A stretch of 32,832 bases of DNA from Campylobacteraceae bacterium (lineage in GTDB: Bacteria; Campylobacterota; Campylobacteria; Campylobacterales; Sulfurovaceae): positions 1 through 32,832 of the forward strand of contig JALWMP010000174.1 in assembly GCA_026996165.1 (NCBI GenBank), given 5' to 3'. Below are positions 1 to 5,918 of the stretch, piece after piece. Each line of letters opens with the position of its first letter. Position 1 is the stretch's first letter. The notes under the pieces were generated by a model. It was not told the DNA's origin and did no database searches. It was given only the letters and a program-made list of their open reading frames with translations. A program made the position numbers and the translations under genes.

Positions 1-73
1 TCTTTGACACTATATCATCAAAAACATAAACTGGACTGTACAATATATCATCTACATAATTCTCTATAGCCAT
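1..73 (-). CDS. 5' end of an unidentified protein (partial)
   Basis: An open frame on the minus strand starts with ATG at 73 and runs off the window edge. It gives 24 residues beginning MAIENYVDDILY. An AAGGA ribosome binding site sits 7 bases before the ATG, which supports a real start. The fragment is too short to name. It is transcribed in the same direction as the lipoprotein gene upstream of it, from which it is separated by a terminator-like hairpin. Confidence 0.4.
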   Translation of the reverse strand, partial: MAIENYVDDILYSPVYVFDDIVSK

Positions 74-140
74 CTTTAAGTCCTTATTTTAGTTTATATT
101 GTTTATAATAACTAAAATATGTTAAATTATGTTTTAATTT

Positions 141-178
141 TTAAAAAAAATTGCCAATAATTAAAAAAATTATTGGCA
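141..178 (-). terminator. Rho-independent terminator of the glycine-zipper lipoprotein gene
   Basis: An 11-bp perfect inverted repeat (TGCCAATAATT at 152-162, AATTATTGGCA at 168-178) with an A5 loop lies just past the stop codon of the minus-strand gene ending at 185. Read on the minus strand it is followed by a run of eight T residues (143-150), which is the canonical intrinsic terminator layout. Confidence 0.75.
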
Positions 179-184
179 TTAAAA

Positions 185-649
185 TTAACGAGGAGAGATA
201 TTAGAGATAGTTCCACCAGACATAAATACATTAACTGCCTGACCAGGAGTTAACAGAGGTGTTGTTTTATTTATTGGTAAAACAGTTGCAAGAGTTCTTC
301 CACTATTTAACTTAACAATAACTTGTTGACCATAATTTGTATCGAGTTCATCTCCCACAGACCCTCCTACAACACTACCTATTGCTGCACCTAAAACAGA
401 TGCTACTACTTGACCTGAACCTCCACCAACTTGTCGTCCTGCTGCACCACCTGCAACAGTACCAACTATTCCACCAAGAGTATTTCCTACACCATCTCCA
501 TCTATTACTACCTGTCTGACTGACTGAACTATACCTGGCTCTACCTGCATAGTCTGACCTACAGTTGCACGAGAATATCCTTTAGGAGCACAACCTGTTC
601 CTGCAATCATTATCAACGCTAAGGCTGAACTTACTAATATCTTTTTCAT
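185..649 (-). CDS. Glycine-zipper (SlyB/17-kDa antigen-like) lipoprotein
   Basis: The 154-residue product has an N-terminal signal (about residues 1-20) ending in GTGC, a slightly atypical lipobox. It then has a strongly glycine-rich hydrophobic stretch at about residues 55-102 with repeated GxxxG spacing (GGIVGTVAGG, GAAIGSVVGG). This is the glycine zipper 2TM domain of outer-membrane lipoproteins such as SlyB and the Rickettsia 17-kDa antigen. The C-terminal 50 residues form the usual small beta-rich domain. These proteins sit in the outer membrane and support envelope integrity; the exact role here is unknown. An AAGGAC site lies 6 bases before the ATG at 649. The gene stands alone with its own terminator. 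Confidence 0.85.
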   Translation of the reverse strand: MKKILVSSALALIMIAGTGCAPKGYSRATVGQTMQVEPGIVQSVRQVVIDGDGVGNTLGGIVGTVAGGAAGRQVGGGSGQVVASVLGAAIGSVVGGSVGDELDTNYGQQVIVKLNSGRTLATVLPINKTTPLLTPGQAVNVFMSGGTISNISPR

Positions 650-717
650 CTTTTGTCCTTATATATAAAATGACATTTATTCTATCATAAATCTTTTTTG
701 TGTAATTTTTGTGAAGT

Positions 718-837
718 CTATTTCATTAACCAATTTTGTTTAATCTTTCTCTTAAGTGCTTCTTTAACTTCTTTTATTAAACTATTTGCTTTATTATCAA
801 ACACAAATTTAGCCAAATATTCACTCTCTAGCTCTTT
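718..837 (-). pseudogene. Possible C-terminal gene remnant abutting the palindromic element
   Basis: The minus-strand frame encodes about 40 residues of amphipathic, coiled-coil-like composition (…ELESEYLAKF…KEVKEALKRKIKQNWLMK) and ends at a stop at 718. Upstream, the frame continues only into the terminal repeat of the element at 838-1155 and has no ribosome binding site there. Removing the element and joining the flanks gives about ten further codons and then a stop (TAA) with no start codon. So this is either a decayed gene or chance coding potential. Confidence 0.25.
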
Positions 838-1155
838 AAACCTGAGTTCTACGGAATACCATATCCACAAAAGCCTAAAAATAGGTAAGATTTTCAAAAT
901 CAAATTTGCAGGACTAGCTGTAGCTAATTCAAAAATTTTATTTTGGGAAGATTACCTATTTTTAGGCTTCCCTACGGGTTTTACGAGGTTTCCCATATGC
1001 TTAGATAGATTTTTTTGGTAAAACTCCACAACGAAGTGAGGACAATTAACTAGTTAGTCCTGCAAAAATCTATCGTTGCCTATGCAGTGCTTTGCACTCT
1101 CTTCGAGAAAAACCTCGTAAAATTGTGGATATGGTATTCCGTCGAACTCAGGTTT
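838..1155. repeat. 318-bp nested inverted-repeat element (MITE-like or structured RNA)
   Basis: The outer arms 838-870 and 1123-1155 are 33-bp inverted repeats with one mismatch. Inside are a perfect 18-bp pair (871-888 with 952-969), a perfect 13-bp pair (979-991 with 1110-1122, directly abutting the right outer arm), an 11-bp pair (1004-1014 with 1064-1074) and small hairpins (1086-1098). A TTAA occurs at both borders (836-839 and 1155-1158), compatible with a target-site duplication. No transposase or credible ORF is inside. The layout fits a miniature inverted-repeat transposable element or a multi-branched structured RNA. Confidence 0.75.
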
Positions 1156-1282
1156 TAATATACTCACTACAATACTGATATTATCATAATTTTTCTGTAG
1201 AGATTAGTAAAAGATTATAAGTAACACAAAAAAAACACAATTTTACTCTATTATCAGACCATTTAATCTAAAGGATATTAAT

Positions 1283-1684
1283 ATGAAATTTTTAACTTCC
1301 ACTATAGCTACACTAATGATAATAAGTATTACTACTTATGCAGAGACACCAAATCAACCTCACAAACCCAAAAAGAGTTTAGAGCAAAAAAAAGCTCTTA
1401 AAATCTCTAGAATTGACGAACATCTTAGCAAAATAAAAAAACGTAGAGAGTGCATAAATTCAGCTACCTCTTTAGAAAAAATGCAAAGTTGTAGAGTTGC
1501 TAAAAATAGAAACAAACCATTTAAACTAAAAAAAGGTATGACTTTTGAGCAGAAAAAGAGCAGAATTATAGCTAGAATTGACAAACGCATTGCAAAAGTT
1601 GAAGCTGTCAAGTCTTGTGTTCAAAATGCTCTTTCTATAAAAGATATTAAGGCTTGTCTACCTAAAAATCATGGGAAAAAATAG
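1283..1684 (+). CDS. Small basic periplasmic protein with two Cys-paired repeats
   Basis: The 133-residue product has a cleavable signal peptide (about residues 1-20, cleavage near TYA-ET). The mature part is two tandem units of about 45 residues. Each has a lysine-rich EQKK…RID motif, a predicted helix, and a C-x12-C pair (CINS…QSC and CVQN…KAC). Paired cysteines at equal spacing in both units suggest two disulfide-stapled helical hairpins in the periplasm. An AAGGA site precedes the ATG. I do not recognise a named family. Metal or oxidative-stress binding is possible but not shown by the sequence. Confidence 0.75.
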   Translation: MKFLTSTIATLMIISITTYAETPNQPHKPKKSLEQKKALKISRIDEHLSKIKKRRECINSATSLEKMQSCRVAKNRNKPFKLKKGMTFEQKKSRIIARIDKRIAKVEAVKSCVQNALSIKDIKACLPKNHGKK

Positions 1685-1863
1685 ACTTTTTTTCTTTTTA
1701 AATTTGAAGTTTAAGGACATCTTCTTAAGCTTCACTATAAGGTGTACAAATAATATAAATACACAAGATATATATATTTAATACTAATTTGACACAGAAT
1801 AAACCATCTATTTAAATTTTTTAAATAGAAGAAAGACAATCGAACTCTATATAAAATCTGATA

Positions 1864-1872
1864 TGTTATAAT
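1864..1872 (+). promoter_or_regulatory. Extended -10 promoter of modBC
   Basis: TGTTATAAT is a perfect match to the extended -10 consensus TGNTATAAT and lies 24 bases before the TTG start of modB. No clear -35 box is visible, as is usual for Campylobacterota sigma-70 promoters. Confidence 0.6.
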
Positions 1873-1895
1873 AGAGTTAAAAAGGTCTATAACTC

Positions 1896-2558
1896 TTGCA
1901 CGAACTGTTTAATACTCTTTCTAATTTAGATTTAGCCCCCTTTAGTCTGTCGTTTAAACTTGCAACTATTACAACACTTATACTCTTTGTTGTTACCCTA
2001 CCCTTAGCTTGGGTACTCTCTCAAAGTAAATCAAAAGTTAAACCTATTATTGAATCTATAGTCTCTTTACCTCTTGTTTTACCTCCATCTGTTTTGGGTT
2101 TTTACCTTTTAGTGGCATTTAGCTCTTTTGATTTGGCATTTACCTTTAAAGGGTTGGTAATTGCTAGTTGTTTCTACTCTTTACCTTTTATGGTACAGCC
2201 TATGCAAGGTGGATTTGAAAGCCTCAATAAAAACATGATAGAGTCTTCTTACATTGCAGGTAAAAGTAAGTGGATAACACTTTTTAGAGTGGCTTTACCA
2301 AATATTAAACCTGCACTTATGACTGCACTGATTATTACATTTGCTCATACAGTTGGAGAGTTTGGTGTGGTGTTAATGATAGGAGGGAGCATTCCTGATG
2401 AGACAAGAGTAGCCTCTATTGCTATCTATGACTTGATGAATAATTTAGAGTATGAAAAAGCTCATATCTACTCTGCTATTATGTTACTTATTAGTTTCTT
2501 TGTACTTTTGACTGTTTATATATTTAACCATAAACACTTTAAAAGAGTTCGTGCATGA
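1896..2558 (+). CDS. modB: Molybdate ABC transporter permease ModB
   Basis: The 220-residue inner-membrane protein has about five to six transmembrane segments and is the channel subunit of a molybdate (possibly tungstate) importer. The family signature LPLVLPPSVLGFYLL (about 58-72), an EAA-like loop (SSYIAGKSKW, about 118-127) that docks to the ATPase, and HTVGEFGV…IGGSIP (about 151-166) all match ModB. The start is TTG with an AAAAAGG site 10 bases upstream; the protein then begins HELFNTL. The last codons overlap the modC start by 4 bases (ATGA), so the two are translationally coupled. No ModA binding protein is found next to it. Confidence 0.88.
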   Translation: MHELFNTLSNLDLAPFSLSFKLATITTLILFVVTLPLAWVLSQSKSKVKPIIESIVSLPLVLPPSVLGFYLLVAFSSFDLAFTFKGLVIASCFYSLPFMVQPMQGGFESLNKNMIESSYIAGKSKWITLFRVALPNIKPALMTALIITFAHTVGEFGVVLMIGGSIPDETRVASIAIYDLMNNLEYEKAHIYSAIMLLISFFVLLTVYIFNHKHFKRVRA

Positions 2559-3349
2559 TTTCTTTAAAAATAAACAAAACTCTTTGTGGTGCTAAAGGAG
2601 AGATGAGCTTAGAGATTGACTTAGAGATAAGGCAAGGTGAGTTTCTAGCTATTTCTGGTGAGAGTGGAGCTGGGAAAAGTACACTTTTACGAATTTTAGC
2701 AGGTCTTGAAGAGGCAGAAGGAAAAGTGGTTGTAAATGGTCAAAATTGGAATAACTTTCCTGTGCAAAAACGTCAAATTGGTTTTGTCTTTCAAGACTTT
2801 GGACTCTTTGAAAATATGAGTGTAGAACAGAATCTACTCTTTGTTGCAAAAGATAAAGCTTTAGCAGAGGAGCTTTTAAAGATTACTCAACTAAGTGAAC
2901 TTAAAAACAGAAAACCCAATACTTTAAGTGGAGGACAAAAACAGCGTGTAGCTTTGGCTAGAGCCTTTATGAATCGTCCTAAAATTCTACTACTAGATGA
3001 ACCTCTCTCTGCTCTCAATCCTGAAATGAGACTCAAACTACAAAAAGAGATAGTTAAGCTACATCAACGATTTGGTTGTACTACTCTAATGGTAAGTCAT
3101 GACTCTTCTGATATTTATCGTATGGCTTCTCGTGTTATTGTAATGGAGTTGGGAAAAGTTATAAAAGAGGGAACGGCTAAAGAGGTTTTATCTACAGATA
3201 GCTCTTACTTAAGTGGTGAAGTTTTAGAGATTCAAAAAGATAAAGTTGTTGTTTTGGTTGGGCAACAGTTGATTGAGTTAAAAGTCTCCAAAGATAAACA
3301 ACTTAATATTGGAGACTATATTGAAATAGAAGGCTATTTGGCTTTTTGA
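2555..3349 (+). CDS. modC: Molybdate ABC transporter ATP-binding protein ModC
   Basis: The 264-residue cytoplasmic ATPase powers the ModB channel. The sequence shows Walker A GESGAGKST (35-43), Q-loop near residue 80 (FVFQDFGLF), signature LSGGQKQR (124-131), Walker B ILLLDEP (144-150) and H-loop His182. After about residue 200 there is only a short tail resembling a partial TOBE/molybdate-binding domain (LSGEVLEIQ…VVVLVG), so it is shorter than the roughly 350-residue E. coli ModC. The gene overlaps modB by 4 bases. Its 3' end overlaps the convergent FTR gene by 16 bases. Confidence 0.88.
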   Translation: MISLKINKTLCGAKGEMSLEIDLEIRQGEFLAISGESGAGKSTLLRILAGLEEAEGKVVVNGQNWNNFPVQKRQIGFVFQDFGLFENMSVEQNLLFVAKDKALAEELLKITQLSELKNRKPNTLSGGQKQRVALARAFMNRPKILLLDEPLSALNPEMRLKLQKEIVKLHQRFGCTTLMVSHDSSDIYRMASRVIVMELGKVIKEGTAKEVLSTDSSYLSGEVLEIQKDKVVVLVGQQLIELKVSKDKQLNIGDYIEIEGYLAF

Positions 3350-3675
3350 GCCTCTACATACTCAGGAGTACAAAAGATTCCACAGTGACACACACCATCT
3401 TCGGGAATCTCTTTTTCAATAGCAGGTTTACAAGGACAAATTCTATTATCAGCCTCTTTTTGCTCCTCTTTTGTTTCTCCTATTACCATAAAACAGGGAC
3501 AAAAACGTTTACCATATATGAGCTTGTTTCGTGCAAGACCCATAACAACACCTTCATTTACATCTTCATTAGGATTTTGAACCCAACCTCTACTCTCATT
3601 AACTTTTTTAACAAATCTCCAAGTTTTTTCAAGTTCTGTTTTAAACTCCTCTGAGTTCATATCTACATTTTTCAT
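3334..3675 (-). CDS. Ferredoxin:thioredoxin reductase catalytic (beta) subunit homolog
   Basis: The 113-residue cytoplasmic iron-sulfur protein carries the three Cys-X-Cys motifs of the FTR catalytic subunit: CPC (59-61), CPC (80-82) and CHC (96-98), plus Cys102. In the family these cysteines hold a 4Fe-4S cluster next to a redox-active disulfide that passes ferredoxin electrons to thioredoxin. Spacing here is CPC-x18-CPC-x13-CHC, longer than the CPC-x16-CPC-x8-CHC of the plant enzyme. An AAGGAAG site lies 9 bases before the ATG at 3675. The gene is 48 bp downstream of the repeat lipoprotein on the same strand. No ferredoxin, thioredoxin or variable (alpha) subunit is beside it. Confidence 0.85.
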   Translation of the reverse strand: MKNVDMNSEEFKTELEKTWRFVKKVNESRGWVQNPNEDVNEGVVMGLARNKLIYGKRFCPCFMVIGETKEEQKEADNRICPCKPAIEKEIPEDGVCHCGIFCTPEYVEAQKAK

Positions 3676-3723
3676 GCTCTTCTTCCTTACAATATTATAT
3701 ATATGAATACTACTATATTATTA

Positions 3724-4131
3724 TTAATGAAGAGTACTATTTTTATCTAAAAGTATATCTTTCATAAGAGTATTTATCTGTTGTAACATATCTTTAGTTT
3801 TATTTAAATCAATCAATACACTATCTCCATTAACCTCAACACCTAGCCCTTTAGTAAAATTAATATCTTTAATTTTATGCTCTATCTTATTAGCACGACT
3901 CTGCATTTGATTCTCTATTTTTTTCATAAACTCTGTTGTTTTATTCATATCAATAGTAACTTTTTGACCATTAATTTCAAATCCAAGCTCTTTTAAAAGG
4001 TTTTCTTCCTTAACTTCTGAAACTTCTTTTTTTGTTAATTCTTTTTCTTCATTTATTTGAGTTGACCCCTCTGTTCTCTGCTCACAACCACTAAACAATA
4101 ATAATGTTAGTAAAAATAGCTTTTTTTTCAT
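3724..4131 (-). CDS. Small lipoprotein with an internal duplicated motif
   Basis: The 135-residue product has a lipoprotein signal with lipobox FSGC (Cys16). A Glu/Lys-rich linker follows. Two copies of a motif of the form LG-x-E-x-NG-x2-V-x-ID-x-NKT appear at about residues 50-66 and 95-111, each followed by a Met/Gln/Lys-rich helix. The duplication suggests two copies of a small beta-hairpin plus helix. An AGGATA site precedes the ATG. The family is not recognised. It is probably anchored in the inner or outer membrane and faces the periplasm. Confidence 0.7.
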   Translation of the reverse strand: MKKKLFLLTLLLFSGCEQRTEGSTQINEEKELTKKEVSEVKEENLLKELGFEINGQKVTIDMNKTTEFMKKIENQMQSRANKIEHKIKDINFTKGLGVEVNGDSVLIDLNKTKDMLQQINTLMKDILLDKNSTLH

Positions 4132-4349
4132 TATGTATATCCTATAAAATTAAACTTATCTATACTATACCAGTATTACTTAAGTATTTATTATATTTAA
4201 CTATTTATAGTTAAAATTTGTATCTATTTTTACTTAAAAGTAAATATTAATTTTTCACTTTTTCTACACAATTTTCACACAATTATCTTGTAAATTTTTT
4301 TTACATGAACATAATCGTTCTAAAACTATTAATTAAAAAAGGAAACTTT
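4132..4349. promoter_or_regulatory. Divergent intergenic region with two palindromes
   Basis: The region separates the minus-strand lipoprotein gene and the plus-strand NlpC/P60 gene. It contains an 8-bp stem with a 4-base loop (TTTAACTA at 4196-4203, TAGTTAAA at 4208-4215) and a 7-bp palindrome (TTTACTT-AA-AAGTAAA, 4229-4244). Either could be a repressor or activator site acting on both genes. In such AT-rich DNA, chance palindromes are also expected. Confidence 0.3.
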
Positions 4350-5156
4350 TTGAGAAAAATCAAAGAAGTTTCTCTAGCATTTGTGGTTGTTACACCTATC
4401 CTTTTTTCAGGATGTATGCAAGAGAAAATATCAACGATTATCCCAGAGAAGTCTACGGATAAAAAAATAGTACTCAACCTCACCCCAAAAGAGAAGAGTC
4501 AACAAGTACTAAGGCGTAATAGAACAAACAACAGAGAAGAAAAGCTCCCTTTAGCAAAAGTTTATCCTCTACAAGAAGATAATAAAACATTAACTCCATT
4601 ATCATTAGATTCAACTAACACTTCTAATCCACTTGATGAAATTATAAACAATATTGAAGAGACTCATGTAGAGAACATCTACTCCATTAAAGAGCTTACT
4701 ACTCAGTCACTTCCTGTAGATAATAACTGGATAGAAGAGACTAAAGAAGATGAAATTATTAAAACAGCTGAAAAATTTTTAGGTGTTAAGTATGTTTGGG
4801 CAGCTAATGGACCTTCAGCATTTGATTGTTCTGGTTTTACAAAATATGTTTTTAAAGAAAATGGTATTAACCTACCACGTCACTCTAGCCGTCAGGCAAT
4901 GATAGGAGAAAAGATTAGTTTTTCAGAGTTACAAAAAGGTGATTTAGTATTTTTTGATACAACAAAAGAGTTTAAACATATAGTTAATCATGTAGGCATT
5001 TATATTGGAGATAATAAATTTATTCATGCTAGTTCAGGTGGGAAAAAAGTCATAATCACCTCTTTCGATAAGAAAAAATTCTATAAGAATAAATTTCTTT
5101 ATGCTAGAAGAGTAATAAATCAATATGGTAATATTGCTATGAATACTATAAAATAG
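4350..5156 (+). CDS. NlpC/P60 family lipoprotein (peptidoglycan endopeptidase)
   Basis: The protein is a lipoprotein with lipobox FSGC and a C-terminal NlpC/P60 domain of about 120 residues. The catalytic Cys is in FDCSGF, with His in NHVGIYIG and a further His in FIHASS. These enzymes cut peptide stems of peptidoglycan (typically between D-Glu and the diamino acid). I place the start at TTG 4350 because AAAAAGGA ends 6 bases before it and it directly gives a short lipoprotein signal; an in-frame ATG at 4305 lacks such a site and would add 15 residues. From the TTG the protein is 268 residues: Cys22 is lipidated and Cys160, His214 and His226 are the likely catalytic triad. A low-complexity linker separates anchor and catalytic domain. 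Confidence 0.85.
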   Translation: MRKIKEVSLAFVVVTPILFSGCMQEKISTIIPEKSTDKKIVLNLTPKEKSQQVLRRNRTNNREEKLPLAKVYPLQEDNKTLTPLSLDSTNTSNPLDEIINNIEETHVENIYSIKELTTQSLPVDNNWIEETKEDEIIKTAEKFLGVKYVWAANGPSAFDCSGFTKYVFKENGINLPRHSSRQAMIGEKISFSELQKGDLVFFDTTKEFKHIVNHVGIYIGDNKFIHASSGGKKVIITSFDKKKFYKNKFLYARRVINQYGNIAMNTIK

Positions 5157-5157
5157 A

Positions 5158-5184
5158 GTACTTATATCAATTAAGTACCTTTTT
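5158..5184 (+). terminator. Rho-independent terminator after the NlpC/P60 gene
   Basis: A 7-bp perfect stem (GTACTTA / TAAGTAC) with a 7-base loop is followed by CTTTTT. It begins 2 bases after the plus-strand stop and overlaps the 3' end of the convergent PAS gene. Confidence 0.6.
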
Positions 5185-5730
5185 AAAGTTATCAATTAAT
5201 ATATTTAGAACTCCTTTAGGTTTAGCTAAATCTTCTAAAAATTTATCGTAACTTATCTGTTTTTGCTCTAAAAATGTTTCTAGGTAACGAAGAGACTCGT
5301 CTATTCCTCCTCTTTTTTCAGCTAAAATCATGTTTTTATACAAATCTTCAAAAAGATTACTAACATGAGTAGGAGCAATTCGGCTATAAGAGTTAAAGCT
5401 TCTTAAATCTCCTTTATCATTATGCTCAACTAAAATATCTGTAGTTAACCAATAATATTCACCATTTTTTGATAAATTTTTAATAACTACAGAAATATCT
5501 TTTCCAGCAAGAATTGATTTCCATATCATATAGAAAATCGCTTTTGGCATATCTGGATGACGTAAAATATTATGTTCTACTCCTATTAACTCTGTAGCTG
5601 TGTAGCCAGAAACATCACAAAAATTTTTATTAACAAAAGTAATTCTTCCTTTACTATCTGTTTTACTAACTATAAATTTTTTCTTTGAGAATTCTACCTC
5701 TTTATTTTGAATAATTGGTCTATATAGCAT
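5167..5730 (-). CDS. Stand-alone PAS sensor protein, Aer/CetB-like energy taxis protein
   Basis: The 187-residue cytoplasmic protein has one PAS domain (about 18-120) of the Aer/CetB type: VSGYTATELIG, then HNILRHPDMPKAIF, then KNLSKNGEYYW. The corresponding Aer segment binds FAD and senses redox or oxygen state. There is no transmembrane segment and no methyl-accepting domain, which matches the Campylobacter bipartite arrangement in which CetB (PAS) signals through the separate transducer CetA. The C-terminal 60 residues are helical and could be the contact to such a partner. No CetA-like gene is within the window. An AAAAGGCGA site precedes the ATG. Confidence 0.8.
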   Translation of the reverse strand: MLYRPIIQNKEVEFSKKKFIVSKTDSKGRITFVNKNFCDVSGYTATELIGVEHNILRHPDMPKAIFYMIWKSILAGKDISVVIKNLSKNGEYYWLTTDILVEHNDKGDLRSFNSYSRIAPTHVSNLFEDLYKNMILAEKRGGIDESLRYLETFLEQKQISYDKFLEDLAKPKGVLNILIDNFKKVLN

Positions 5731-5918
5731 TTAATTGTCGCCTTTTATATTATAAAAATTATTTTAACCTATTATTTATAAATAGATTATTTAATAAAAA
5801 AATTATATTTAAAACTGATAGTTTATTTAATCACAAAAAACAATAAAAAATAAGTATAGATTTTTCTTTAAAAAAATGCTAAACTATATAACTATTGATA
5901 AAATAAGAAAGGTCTATT

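Larger units (their letters stand above)
650..1282. other. 633-bp region without a confident gene; holds a palindromic element
   Basis: No convincing complete gene lies between the lipoprotein and the small periplasmic protein. About half of the region is the inverted-repeat element at 838-1155. The stretch 718-837 keeps an open frame on the minus strand that could encode a lysine/glutamate-rich C-terminal tail (ending KQNWLMK) and may be a remnant of a larger gene. The region 1160-1282 is AT-rich leader for the next gene. Confidence 0.6.

Noticed and set aside
337-519. Plus-strand 60-residue open frame rich in Leu, His and Gln
   Set aside because: It is the complement of the glycine-zipper coding sequence on the minus strand; the composition is an artefact of GGN codons, with no ribosome binding site.
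698-1021. Plus-strand 107-residue open frame
   Set aside because: It runs through the palindromic element, has no ribosome binding site and no protein-like pattern.
1706-1733. Imperfect hairpin GAAGTTTAAG / CTTAAGCTTC after the small periplasmic gene
   Set aside because: The stem has a mismatch and is not followed by a T-tract, so it was not called as a terminator.
1808-1828. Palindrome CTATTTAAA-TTT-TTTAAATAG upstream of modB
   Set aside because: The sequence is almost only A and T, is not followed by a U-tract and lies upstream of the promoter; chance is a fair explanation.
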